This document shows, piece after piece, positions 41,431 through 53,154 of a DNA stretch of 64,000 bases. Position 1 is the first letter of the stretch. Every line of letters starts with the position of its first letter. A program made the translations under genes and the position numbers. The notes below the pieces were generated by a model. The model worked only from the letters and a program-made list of their open reading frames with translations, was not told the origin of the DNA and ran no database searches. This DNA is from Irpex lacteus (Eukaryota > Basidiomycota > Agaricomycetes > Polyporales > Irpicaceae), in contig MQVO02000011.1 of assembly GCA_001986395.2 (NCBI GenBank), positions 434,001 to 498,000 on the forward strand. Direction: 5' to 3'.

Positions 41431-42065
41431 TCACAATTCTATGCCCTCTTCTCTATATGCCTCTCGGAATTTCGCTAGTTCTTCACCGGTAAGCGGTATC
41501 CAAGGGTCGCATCGCATTCCGGCACTGCCTTCCCTGATGTCATACCACCAAAATGCACGTCTATCTCCCTTTGGTTTCAACTCTTTCACGATCGTCATCA
41601 ATACCGCCCGCTCCTTCTCCTCCGGCAGTTCCTCCACGCGGAAGCCAAAGTTGGAATATAATGCAAGTATCCATGGATAATCACCCGAGATTGGATTCCG
41701 TAGCCGAAGTCTGTATTTTGCTTTGTCGCTGAGCGTACGCTGAGCAGCCTCGAGCGCGGAGAGGATGCGGACAGATTCGGTAGAATATAACTTGCACGCG
41801 TCGGCGTAATGGCCTTGCTTTTTCGCATAATCCAGAAGCTCCTTGCGCGTGACCGCAATGCCAAAGTATGCGAGATTTGGTACTTCTCTCAGAGAAGGGT
41901 GACAGTCCGGCAGGAGGAAGGGAGAGAATGGGTATTCCTTTCGAAGGCGTTCGCGCACGATTTCTTTCTAAGATGAATGTTGCTAACTTGACGTCTCGTA
42001 TACCCTAGTCACTACGTTACCTGTTCTTCGCTCATAGGTGCCTCTGTTCCCCATATACTTCCCAT
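41431..42065 (-). CDS. Family 2 small protein (193 aa), function unknown
   Basis: Two exons in frame: 42065-42021 and 41967-41431. The peptide has MGSIWGTEAPMSEEQKEIV, LAYFGIAVTRKELLDYAKKQG, SVRILSALEAAQRTLSDKAK and WILALYSNFGFRVEELPEEK. The gene at 62339-62956 (+) has the same two-exon plan and the matching blocks FYGIGVMHHELVAYAWKKC, VAAACLKVLRTKFQLPK and WVVVLYSNYNPQPELLE. They are therefore paralogues in mirror orientation. An in-frame Met further upstream (at 42305) would lengthen the protein by 80 residues; the shorter start agrees better with the paralogue. Not recognised. No membrane segment or signal peptide is seen. Confidence 0.65.
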
Positions 42066-42628
42066 CTTGGATGAGTGTGAAGAAGGGGAGTTTGGTACGC
42101 GATGGGTAGCTGTAGAAAGCGGCCGGACTAAGTGGTGGCGTGTTCCAAGAGAGAGAGATTCAAATCGGGGTAGGATAGCAGTAATCGGAGTTCGGACCGC
42201 TCCGTACCAATCAGCTCGTCCTCGCACGGCCAACCTATCTTCCGATAGGATATGGGCGTAGGAAGGAGACACGGGCGAACTGCTCTCGAATGTATCAATA
42301 TTCACCCCAAATCTGTTTGGTTACTAGTACGATGATCCTCGGGCTCGTTCTGAATGGTGCGTATTGAATACATTATATAGAAAATGAGGTACCATATCAC
42401 ATAGGTATTTGCTCATGATCCGTAGTGAGAATTCCACTGTCTGCTTATAAAATTGTCCTACTACGTGTTTTTGTACGAGAGCGCTACAAGGCAAATCGTA
42501 CTCTCTCGGGCGAATCGTTAGAGGGGTTTGGATCATACACTTCGCTTCCATGATAATCAACTCGACGACAACCCGGTACTTGGTTCACGCTAAATATGAT
42601 GCCAATGAACGTCGAGAGGTGGTAGGAG
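42066..42628. other. Intergenic, no gene recognised
   Basis: No gene beyond the possible longer 5' end of the family 2 gene on its left. Confidence 0.45.
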
Positions 42629-43447
42629 CTACTCACGCCTGAACTTCAGGCCCAAGACGGGCTGCCATCCATCGCGAGGCGAGACGTACTTCAGCTGGAG
42701 AAGAATGATGTCTTCCAGCCCGACGTTAGCGAGATTCCACATATTGTATTCTTCCGGAGAGAAGACTTGAGGGCCATCCTACCATGAAGGAATGAGACGA
42801 AATTTCATTATGCCAGTCGACCGGCGACACATACCTGTACTAGGATATGAATTCTCTCCGCTATGGCCTGTACGAGTTTATTTGCATCTATCTTTCCATC
42901 TTCGCTGAATGCAGCTTGTCCAGAAGTCGGCATGCAGCACGGCGCACAACCGGGGTACTACATCGCATAAGTCAATCACATAGAACGCTGACACTCGTTG
43001 ATGACTCACCAAGATGTGAAGTGCGAAGTACGGAGAGATCTGAACCTTGTCGTCCACAATCCTGAAAGTCACCTTCATATTTCCCTGCAACGCATCCTTG
43101 ACGCTGATACCAAACTTCCCACCCGCGAGGAACGTGATAGCACTCGCACTCTCATGCTCGTTGGCCCACTCAAGCATCTCGTCGGCGGAGTGCCAATCGT
43201 CAGGAGGAGGCCAATAACGATTCTGTGGGACGATGACTGCATTCTCGCCGTGGTCGGCGTAAAAGCACGTCATGACCAGACGGGTCGGCCCAGTCTTGTC
43301 GTTCCAGTCGCTCAAGGAGTTATACTGCGCGTTGCAAGATCAACAAACAGCTCGCAGAACAAAGGCAGTATCGGAACATACCATCCTTGAAAGAAGATCA
43401 ACATTCTCCCTCTGGAGGTCAGAGAGAAGCTCCAACGGATCCAGCAT
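42629..43447 (-). CDS. WPG/WQPV family protein A (217 aa), function unknown
   Basis: Four exons, all intron phases zero: 43447-43382, 43324-43010, 42957-42835 and 42778-42629. N-terminus MLDPLELLSDLQRENVDLL; then WNDKTGPTRLVMTCFYADHG, VIVPQNRYWPPPDDW and FLAGGKFGISVKDALQG. Exon 3 opens with YPGC (WPG in the other members) and carries LVQAIAERIHILVQ. Exon 4 has YNMWNLANVGLEDIILLQL followed by VSPRDGWQPVLGL. The same exon plan and motifs recur in the genes at 44144, 55873 and 58605. The family is unknown to me. Its size, aromatic-rich strands and lack of signal peptide suggest a soluble intracellular protein. Tandem neighbour of protein B, in the same orientation. Confidence 0.72.
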
Positions 43448-44143
43448 CGCGACTAGGGTAGAATAATGTTGAGTAAGATGCAGGAGATTAACGACGGTGG
43501 GGAGAAGAGACAGGGAGCGAAAGCAGGTCTCCCTTTTATACGCGATCAAAAGGCCAACCAACACGTGAGAGGGCGTCTAATGACCAGCTCGAATAAAGGG
43601 TGTCCGGCAGACAACGTCTGTGAGTCGCACGTGCCGCAATGAACTACGGCCAAGAATCATGGTATCAGTAACCAGGAGCTGTGCGTATATGTGAGTCAGT
43701 GTTATCGGTGGGTGCCACGATATACCACATTGATTGCTCGATCGAGCCGGTGGCCAGGGAGAACATTCCCTGGCCCTTTGTCCCCAGGTTGGAGTGATAG
43801 TGTTCAAAGGACGGTCGGATCATTTGAAGGAGCATATGAGGGCCTGATGCGGGCGCAGTCGCCGATATCGAGAGCCCCAGAGTCCTAAGATTGGCCCAAT
43901 CTTCCCGACCACTCCTAATGAATTAATTAATCTTTATAATGTCCCGCTCAAAGATTACACGAGTACTGACCTTGCATCCATACTCTTTTTCTAGCAGCTT
44001 GCTAAGTTTTTTGGGTAGTACCGTAAACCATCCCACGTATACCCGTACCACGCGCGCCCACTACTAATTCCCTAAGACAAAGGAACATGTTTCATTGAGA
44101 AGTGTCAAAACAATGGGCCTGTATACAAGGGTTGGACTGTGCA
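43448..44143. other. Intergenic between WPG genes A and B
   Basis: It should hold the promoter of gene A and the terminator of gene B. No gene is seen. Confidence 0.5.
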
Positions 44144-45070
44144 TCAAACACGTTGAGGACCAAACTCCCTCCTGAGAGCAAGAACAGGCTGCCACCCATT
44201 CATATGCGAGACTTTCTTGAGCTGGAGGAGGGTGAGATCTTTGAGTTGAACGTTGGCGATGTTCCACGGCTGATAAAGGGCGAGGTCAGTGATATGTGGG
44301 CCATCCTACCAGTATACGACGTCTGTAAGTTGTAATTCTTTGGAAAGGTGTAGAAACGTACCCTGATGAACTCCTCAACGTTCTCTGCCACGGCACGTGC
44401 GATGACGGCGAGGTCGACGAGCCCTTCGCTCTCAAAGTCGCCCGGCATGGGCATATAGCACGGCAAACAACCGGGCCACTGGTACAAAACGAACCATCCA
44501 ACTGTATCAGCACTCTCATTCCCCGGTACAAGAACCACACGATAGAAGGTTTTGCTTACCGCGATATGCAACGCCATGCCCACACCACCACCATCCTCAC
44601 TAGCTTCCACGAACCTCGAAGTCACATCAGCACTCCCATCTAGCGCCTCCTGCAAGTTCACTCCGAACTTTCCCTCCGTGGAGAACGTCCACGTCTCCAG
44701 ACTCTCCACAGCCATACTGTCGACATCGCCGACCGCCTCCCACACCCGCACCCTCTGCTGCTCGTGAGCACTTGCGCGATTCTCCTGTTCCTTCTGCTCT
44801 GCGACTTCGACTTCGTACCAATCATCCGGCGGAGGACGATAGCGCTGCTGCGGGACGACGATCATCTCGCCTCCCGCCTGCGCGAAGAAGCAGGTGAGCA
44901 TCACGGATGTCCGGCCGGTATATTCGCTCCAATCGCAGAGAGGGTCTTTCTGTAGCGCGGACATATGCGTGTGGTTCAGAAAACAGCGCGACGATGATGG
45001 TTGGAGGGAGTGGACGTACCATGCTGGACAAAACGTCGATGTTGTCGAGCTGTTGCTTTGAAAACGCCAT
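44144..45070 (-). CDS. WPG/WQPV family protein B (239 aa), function unknown
   Basis: Four phase-zero exons: 45070-45020, 44949-44560, 44478-44362 and 44305-44144. MAFSKQQLDNIDVLSSM; then CDWSEYTGRTSVMLTCFFAQ, IVVPQQRYRPPPDDW, a Glu/Gln-rich insertion of about 45 residues absent from gene A, and FSTEGKFGVNLQEALDG. Exon 3 begins WPGCLPCYMPMPGDF and continues DLAVIARAVAENVEEFIR. Exon 4 holds YQPWNIANVQLKDLTLLQL and VSHMNGWQPVLALR. It is the closest relative of gene A. The upstream promoter lies within 45071-45806. Not recognised beyond this local family. Confidence 0.74.
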
Positions 45071-45806
45071 CGTGTAAGTGTAATAAGTAGAGTAAGATAG
45101 CACGAAGATGGAGAGTGAGCGTATTCAACCTGCACATCTCATTTTATACTCTGGCTCCGCTACTCTCTAAAGGCCAACGTCGCGTGACAGGCAAGCGCTT
45201 GACCTGATGGCCTGCACAGACGGAATGGCCCGTCAAAGCTCGCTTGGTTGGCAGGGATCAAAATACCGTAGGCCTTGTGGGGTCAATCTGTGACCACCGG
45301 TTGTGTGAGATAATATAGCTTGTGCGATGGCCAAGTTCTACGTGTATGTCAGTCTATGGCAACGAGTAACACGAGGCGGTAGAGAGAGGAAGAAAATTAT
45401 ATCAGCGACGTTGATAGTCAGCATTCGAAAGGCCGGACACTTACCTAGAGGGCCCATCATCTCTATCCACCACTCATCGTTCATCTGCTTCTAGTTATTG
45501 GACCTCACCCATCAGATGGGAAAATTCAATGCTCATCTATGCACCGTCATCGCACAAGCATATGTTGAACCTAACATCCACGCAAACTCAACTTGTAACC
45601 TGTCAACTTCACATCATAACCGCTGGAGCTCGCAGAACCTCGTCAATAACCAGCACCGTTAACCAATACATCATACATTATTCACGATCTCCTTTATTTA
45701 CCTAATCCACCCCCAAAAACATATCAATTAATACCCATCCACACCCACCACACACCCGAAAAAAAGTCACTCACATCTCACTAATACCACTCTTATTTCA
45801 ACGTCC
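45071..45806. other. Intergenic, no gene recognised
   Basis: This lies between the start of WPG gene B and the 3' end of the cytidylyltransferase gene. The C/A-rich stretch at 45580-45760 shows no gene. Confidence 0.5.
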
Positions 45807-48069
45807 TTAGCGTGCATCCCCGTTAGGACTCTCCGCACGACTCTGCACTCTGCTCGGCTCCCGGCTCTCGTCCCAGTCGCTCCCCTCCGCCATGAGCTCT
45901 CCCCGACCCATCTTGGCCAGTTTCTTATCGAACACCCTAGCAATGCGTCCGTCATTAAGACGATTTCGCAAGAGAGGAGGAGTGATAGTGGGAGGTGGGG
46001 AAGTCAGAACTTACCTGTGACGGTACCCGCTCACGAGCCGGGCGAGTAGGTCTGAAGTCGATATACCCGGTGTACGACGCGTGGGGAGGAATTTACCTGC
46101 CGTTTCCGCGTGAGTGAGAAATTTGTAATGTAGGATGCGGGAGTGTGAATGGAAGCACGGTACCTTGGATCTTGCAGAATGCATAGACGTCATCGAACCC
46201 TGCACTCCCGTACGGGTCCGCATCATGCGCGACATAGTCGATCTTATACTACCCACCCCAAAATTCCGTTACGTTAGTACCACTCAAAGCCGACGACCAG
46301 AAGAAACACACCTTGTCCAAGAACGCCTGATCGATCACCCACGGCGCATCCGGCACGACCTCGTCCACCCACCGACAATGCCTCACCGCCTCACACCTCT
46401 CCGCATGCGTCATCACCGTCCTCGACTTGTGTTCCTCGCACTGTTCGTCCGAGTTCACGCCCGCGAGCATGTACACCCCGGGCACCCAGTCCGACTCGCT
46501 CACTCGTCTGTCGGAGATGGCGTCGTGTGCGGTGGCGGGTGGGTAGGAGTGGGGTTGGGGTTGGGGCTGGGATGGAGGGGGGGAGGAGAGAGAGGGGAGG
46601 TCTTGGGAGGAGGCGGGGTCGCTGGTTGTGAGGGGCGAGGTGGGGACGGAGGGGAAGGCTAGTTTGGCTTGGCGGAGTTGGAGGGCGTGGCTAGATGGGT
46701 TGGTAATGATGATTAGATTTAGTGATGGGAACAGGTGGATGTATGCGTGTGTATGCTTACCCGAAGTGGAAAAGATCGTATACACCTGCCAGGGATCAAA
46801 TGGTCAATCACAGGCGATAGGGATATAAATAAATTTGGAAAGTATGTTTGGTATGGGGATCAAACGGTCTTGTTTGAGACCGGGCAATTCTAACCCGGAC
46901 CGGGATATTGCGCTGCGAGCATCCCACAACCACCCACATGGGACCACATCAACCGAATAGAAAATAGCAGGCCAGACGTCATCATCAATCATGTATGCAC
47001 GAATCACGAGCATGACCCTGATCTGATCTGAGCTCCCCCACAATGACGATAATGATGAGGTACCATCCGTCAGGAACGCGGGAGGCGAATTGGAAGTATA
47101 TGCGCCATCCAAGAAGCATAGAAGCACGGTTTTCTTTTGGGAAGGGGGACTTACCGTCTGCGTATATTCTCACGGGACGGTCCTTTGGCGGAGGGTTTAT
47201 TTTGTACCATTTGTCGTGGACGTTGCATCCAGGTCCATCGATGACCTGACCAGTTAGGTGGCGTTAGCACTTTACATTACTGGTAAAAAAGAGAGCCAAT
47301 GCACCTCCTTGAACCAAGCTTGGATGTCCTCTGGGGTCAGTCTCGCAGGGTCAAACGCAAGCGGTGCGCTACTCCCCGGAAGCTGCGTCGCAGGCGAAGG
47401 CTCAGTCGGTCGACTGGGCAAGCTAGGCGTAGGCCTCAACAAGCTCGGAGGACTGCTATTCTGCCACGTCCTGTTGTTGTTCGTCGTCCCCGTAGCGTTC
47501 GACACGTGGTTATGCGTCGGGGTCGTGCTGTGCACTAAAGTGGGAGCAGGCGGAGACGAGGGGCTCAGTGTCGACGCGATCGAGACCGTGCTGGTGTTTT
47601 GTTGGTGGTGGTGGACGTGAGAGTGCGCGTGGTTGTTATGGCGGATGGAGGAATAGTGCGTGGTGTCTGGGCCGGCGGTGGTGCTGCTTTCGATGTCGCC
47701 ATCGTACGTCGGCGAGTCGAGTGCTTCGTCGCTGCTGACGATCTCCCTTGCAAGCGCATGCCTCGCTGCTATCCCCGCAGCTCCTCCTCCCCCTCCCCCT
47801 CCTCCGCCTTTCGTGCGTCCTCCGGTCCCTAAACCACCTGCTGCCCGTCGTCCTGAGGCGGGTAGGTCTGACACAGAGATGACAGACGCCCCACTATCGG
47901 TGAGAGGGTCGTTGTCCTCCTCTGAAGCATCATACGCCGCCGGCGAGTCGAGCACCGCGTGCTGTGCTGTACGTGAGCCAAAAGACCGTTTGGAGTGGAG
48001 AGAGCGGGGGTTTGCGCTGGCGCCGTGCAGCTTCGAGGGTGTCGACTCTTTCTCTGCGTGCTGCTGCAT
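45807..48069 (-). CDS. PCT1: Choline-phosphate cytidylyltransferase
   Basis: Seven exons join in frame to 518 aa: 48069-47305, 47245-47155, 46785-46761, 46690-46312, 46248-46164, 46096-46015 and 45936-45807. Exon 3 is only 25 nt. About 250 disordered residues (poly-Gly, His- and Ser-rich) precede the catalytic part: [21 protein letters not shown] contains the HxGH nucleotidyltransferase motif (about residues 292-295). Then come [54 protein letters not shown], and [16 protein letters not shown], the RTxGISTS signature. It makes CDP-choline from CTP and phosphocholine, the controlling step of the Kennedy pathway for phosphatidylcholine. A Pro/Ser/Gln insertion of about 50 residues after [13 protein letters not shown] is unusual and lies inside the catalytic fold. 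Single copy here, unlike its neighbours. Confidence 0.93.
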
Positions 48070-49599
48070 CGCTGAAAGCAGCTCTCTAAAAGAGAAAAAT
48101 AAAGGTCAAAATAATTCCTGGGTGTTGTGTAGTTCGATGAGAAGACAGAGAGGACGTTGGGATGGAGCTCCTCGACTCCTCAGCTGAGCGCAGAAAGAGA
48201 CTCAGGCTGAATCCGATATGATTGGGCGTCTATGCTCCTTGCGCAAGATGATTTCATGCATGACATCCCACGTGCGTGCGGTCCGCTAGCATCCGCTCTC
48301 TCTCCCTCTCGCAGCAACTCCCTATACTCATTCTGACGTGTGCACAAAACAGACCGATATTTGGTAGAGATTAATACCATTCAAATACCAATTTGGCTCA
48401 CAGCTCAAGGTAAACAGCAAGACCTACACTGCTCGTCCTGGTATTAGAGAGGTTGCGCAAATCACACCGTGTGAAATTGTGTTGCGCGCCCATCATGTGT
48501 TGGTAAACGTGCATTGCGCAAAAGTGTGTGTTTTGTACTAGTACACGCCCGGCAAGTCCAGTCCTATTCATGTAAGAAAAATAAACTATCAATAGTGGGT
48601 GCATATGTAGAGGTCCGCTGTGTGTTTTTGGGGGCTTCTGCTAGCGACTTGGAGACGGACGAGGAATGATACGAGAGGCCACGATCCCGTCACATATCAC
48701 AGATAGACGCCGGATCCCACCGTGTGTAAGTTGGCGACGCTGTTCAACGCTATTAGCGAGGTCTTTGGCAGTTTTGATTTATCACAAGTATGAGTAAGTT
48801 TTCTGCTTGAGGCTTATATACATTAATTGGGACGTGCGAAGCTGGGTGACTCAAGGAAGAGGAGTTAGTAGGGGACGCCGTCACGCAACGTCACGCTCAC
48901 ACGCGTGTGAGTCGCGCACGGGCGTTTGTGTTTTGCGCAACCTCTCTATTTTGTGCCAGAAGCATGTGATTCTATTACGCTCTCATCCGAGTCTGAGTGT
49001 TCGGATTCTTTGATCGTTGGGGAAAACCATAGGTTATCGTCTTCATCTCCCCAATCATAAGTGTGGTATTGTTTTGTTTCTGTATCTGTGATCAGTACGT
49101 ATCAGTAGTTGTAGGAAGACCGGATTTGGAAAGCGCTCGCTTCGTGGCGTGGGAAGAATTACTTTTGCAGGCTGTGACGAGAACTGATCCCAAAGACAAA
49201 ACCTACAGGAGGAGTAAGTGCCAGTAGTTATAGATATTGGGAAGATGAAGATGGCGAACTACTCGGACTAACTCCAGACTTGAAGATCAAGAAGGCTTCG
49301 AGGAGTATGCAGGTCAGCGACGGCGATGACTCCGAGTCTCATCTTGGAGACTGCCAGTGACAGGCTGTGAGATGAAAGCATAGCTACATAATTCTGCTAA
49401 AAGGATTTTATCGCTGGCAGTATAACTTGAACAACATAGCATAAGAATCCCCGAAACTCTAGCTCCTGCGTTTACGGACAAATCAAGTTATGCGTCGTTA
49501 CTAGTACACTGCTGAGTAACTCCAGGCCACTAAGGCTAGTGTTGGTTTTTTACTCGAGATGAAATCGTAGTTTAACCTGGGAACAGTTGGCAGCAGCAA
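48070..49599. other. Intergenic, 1.5 kb, no gene recognised
   Basis: The PCT1 promoter should be at the left end. GAAAGCGCTCGCTTCGTGGCG at 49128-49148 is a piece of a short dispersed repeat also found near 52016 and 55050. No coding region is supported. Confidence 0.5.
49128..49148 (+). repeat. Short dispersed repeat, fragment 1
   Basis: GGAAAGCGCTCGCTTCGTGGCGTGG-like words match 52014-52040 and, less well, 55048-55074, all on the plus strand. Confidence 0.55.
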
Positions 49600-51123
49600 C
49601 TATGGTACAAGGAGAAGGCATACCTTAGGCTCTGAAAGGAGTTCTGTAAATCTTTGCTCCCATCTTCTACCCTGCTCGAGCAAATCCGCAAACCTCTTTT
49701 TCAACGAGCAAGCATAAGGGCAGTTATCTTGGAAATAGCCATGGGAACAAAACTTCGAGCTTGATTGTGCTGAACGTGGGGATAGGCCAGTGACCTCGTT
49801 TGCGATGATTGTATAGGTGAGGCTTTTCGCAGAGGGTGGGCTACGTTGAAGAAGTGTACAAGACAGAGTGAGGTTGGATAACTTTGCCTCGACACTTACA
49901 GAAGAGTCGTGACAGAACCGAAGCAAATGATAGTAGGTGGTAGCACATGAATCCTCCATCTCCCTCGCATACAAATGCTGGAGTCCCTTTTGAGCGATAA
50001 CCCTCGCGGCGAGCTCCGCTTCTGCTCGCCACCCTTGCATCACAGCGATGAAGTATAGGGAGATCGGATTCGGATGTCGCTTGATGAAGGTATCAAATTC
50101 GTTCCTAATGACAGAGGAGATTCTCGTGATTCTCCATTTCACTGCAGCCGCATATACAGGACATAAGAGTGAGAGATCGGTAATGTTGAATCGTTCCATG
50201 GGATAGCAAAGCCGCACGAGCTCTGCTAGGACGTCGCTGGGTAGATCAACAGGGAAGGTGGAAGGCGGCGAACCGGCGTGAGGCTCCACGCTAGGCTGTA
50301 GCTCGGCTAGCAAGGGATCCATTAGCTCTCCGGCAGATGCTGCATACAAAACGGCAGAGTGAACGGGGAATTTAACACCGTCTTGTGAGATCAGAACGGC
50401 ATCTGTCTTGGTGGTGTCATGAAGGGGCGTGGCATTCCATTTATGCGATGATCCAGAAGCAGTAGCGACGTTCCGACTACCAGTAGGATCTCCGCCATCT
50501 ATAAAGCGTACCATCGACGGTGGTCTCATGCATAAGTAATGCAAGAGGCGGTAGTACTGCCCCGCCGTGGTTGTCCTCATTTTGGCTCCGAAGCTCGCGC
50601 CCACCAGAGTTTGCTCAAACTGCGAGGCGTATCCCCTGAAAAATGACGTAGTCTTCCATGCACCGGCCGCGAGTTGCGCTTCCTCCTCGACCTCAAGCCT
50701 GCAAGAGATGGCGTAGACATCCAATGGCTCTGCTTGGACAAATGTCCGTAGCATTGCTCGGGAGAGCTGTGCCGCCTGTGACATCTAGTACTTAATCGCA
50801 GCCTCCAAGACACTCTCTACAAGGGAGAGATCTTTGATGACGGGATAATCTACCGGGTAGCAGAGACGCATGAGGTAGTCGAAGGTCTGACTATTCTCAG
50901 TGACAGGTATAGGGTCCTCGTTATCGAGAATGGCGCCTGAAGCGATGGGCAATTCAGGTTGCTGGATGGAGAACATGTCGTTGAAGAATGGTGAAGCCTG
51001 GGTGAGGACGGCCTTGAGAAGGTAGAAGTTGACGTTATCGGCGGTTCGGATGAGAACGTCTGCTGAGGCTGATGAGGGGAAATTAAAGGGTGGCTTGGCT
51101 GTAGCGGGTGTTGTGAAAGGCAT
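49600..51123 (-). pseudogene. BTB/POZ gene broken by one in-frame stop
   Basis: The frame is continuous from ATG at 51123 to 49600 except for TAG at 50787-50785. The N-terminal piece (112 codons) ends LSLVESVLEAAIKY; the next codon after the stop begins MSQAAQLSRAMLRTFVQ. The paralogue at 53155 reads LEAAIKYQMSEAKKLSRAMLRTFVQ, so the stop replaces a Gln codon (CAG to TAG, one transition). The rest is well kept: DVYAISCRLEVEEEAQLAAGAW, SFGAKMRTTTAGQYYRLLHYL, the second BTB (TDAVLISQDGVKFPVHSAVLY, LAELVRLCYPMERF) and the tail CSHGYFQDNCPYAC. This suggests a very young pseudogene, or an allele, or an edited or read-through codon; a sequencing error is also possible. It lies head to head with 53155-54708. 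Confidence 0.85.
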
Positions 51124-53154
51124 ATTCTCTTGGAGGGAAGTGTTGAAGCCGTGGGGAACAACTAACCGGTACGGTGATCGTATATAGTCGTTAGAATCTG
51201 ACTAGAGTCACGCAGCAAGGTCTTGGCTCCGCTACCCTACACGCCTTTCCATGCCTGCAAGAGTTGATGTACAGGATCGAGACCGGGAGCGCTGTAGACA
51301 CCATAGTCATTAGGGTTCCGCAGAGCATTTTCGCACACTGATCAATTCAAGATAGACAGCATGAACCATAAATAAGCTTACCAGCTGTGTATGGTATCGC
51401 TTGCTACGTTGCTCGACCAACGAAGACACACGGTGTCTTGTCGTTTCTAGTCACTGAAATACCATGGACGGTAAGACTCGGAGGTGCGATCAACCGCGGC
51501 TGGTGAGACTTGAGTTCTGTAAGAGGCAGATCAGAACATATTAGCGCGACACTGGACAGAAAGGACACACCTTGAGTGCTACTGCGATCTGCTGGGCTAT
51601 CGCACGGTCGAGGGTCAGCCGCTTTTTACGAACCGATTACAGTCGTTGTCCGCAGCTGGTTACAAAGCGAAATGAGATTCGAATACGCACAGTTTTCCAC
51701 TGGGAACGCCTGGGGCACATGGTGGACCGCACTACGTAAGTAGCTAGCAGGTATCCAAGCCTTCAAGCTTGTAAACGAAGGAGGAAGACAACTGAATGCT
51801 TATGAGCTAGAATGGCATTGGCATCTCCAGGATCACATCGCTCACAGGCGACCGCCCATGTTCCAGTTGGCACGAGATGTAAAGCGACTCGGATGACTGA
51901 TTTCAACCAGTATTAATGAGAGCTCCGAACTAGGTGTGTGTAAGTAGCAGTATATTTGTCGCAATGGTCGAGAGCAAGCCAGTGATCACTAGTCACTGAT
52001 CACAGACCGATTCGGAAAGCGCTCACTTTGTGGCGTGGAGTGCCCGGCTTGTTCCGACAAGTCGAAAGGCTGCAAACTGCGCAAATTGACAGCCACCTCC
52101 AATGTAGGCTCGTGACCAGCCTCTATATACCTCGTACCTCGGAATACTCCAATGTCCATCATGCTTAGTCTCCCTGAGGCAGAGTAGAAACGTTCAACCT
52201 TCGCGGGCTCAGGATCTTGTGTCTGAATCATGCTCGCAGAAACCAGCAATTGAGCGGTCAAGGCTGTCTTCTTGTCTCGGAAAGTCGAAGGCTTGAATAC
52301 AAGTCGGATACGTAACGCCGCTCGCAATGTGACTCAGGCGTTGTTTCCAGTGCAAAACTAAGTAAGTATGCGCATCCGAATCTCGTTTCGCTTTGCAAAC
52401 GGCTGCTTTCAGACTAATCGATGCCTAAAGCTGCCCTGCCCGGTGCGTCTAGCATATCATAGTGGTGCTCGGAGTGCGTTCCTTCTTTTTCATTGTGCGC
52501 GAATATGTAATAATCTGCCTCCTACACAACTCTCCAGCTTTGGTCGATCCAACATCCCGAGCCGAGTCTGGTACTTCTCGGAATCCCGGATCACAAACGG
52601 AAATACATATACCTTCTTTGATTGCGCAATGTCTCAATCGACGACTGGCAGGCTATGAGTGGAACAAAGAATGACACGTGTTATCCGAGTTACACGGTAC
52701 TTTCCTGCAAATTGCCATCCATATTCAGGCCCTGTTCTCCCAGGTCCAAGTAATTCCCAGATATATAATTATTGGATGAAAGCTTGCGCATCCGAGTGCG
52801 ATTTCCCCATCTAATAGCAGTATTGGTTTTAGGGCAATGGCTGTTCATAGAGCTGGTGAGCATATCTATGGCCCATGTCGTCTATCTTCCATTGATCAGT
52901 GTGCGAGCAGAACTTTGATGATTGCCTTATCAGCAGCGCCCCTTGTACTCAATGTGAACTAGAGTGATCGGATTGTACGAGAGATGACTCGTGTTTCACC
53001 TCCGGTCTTGTACTTCAGACCTTGCATAGAAAGGTACGTAGAGGAGCGGAGTCGAGACCTTGCTGCGTGGTTCTAGTCAGTATCTGACGACTATAAAGTA
53101 TCATTATGCCATTCAGCTGTTCCCCCCGTCCTTGACTCTTCACTCCAAGAGAAC
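51124..53154. other. 2-kb region between head-to-head BTB genes
   Basis: The shared upstream region of two paralogous, divergent BTB genes. It holds a copy of a short dispersed repeat at about 52010-52130, but no gene I can support. Frames at 51989-52327 and 52368-52674 are unrelated to known families. Confidence 0.5.
52010..52130 (+). repeat. Short dispersed repeat, fragment 2
   Basis: Matches 55044-55150 in order: AAGCGCTCACTTTGTGGCGTG / AAGTGCCCGCTTTGTGGCGTG, then CCGGCTTGTTCCG in both, then related words ending in a GACAGC/GGCAGC block. Confidence 0.6.
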
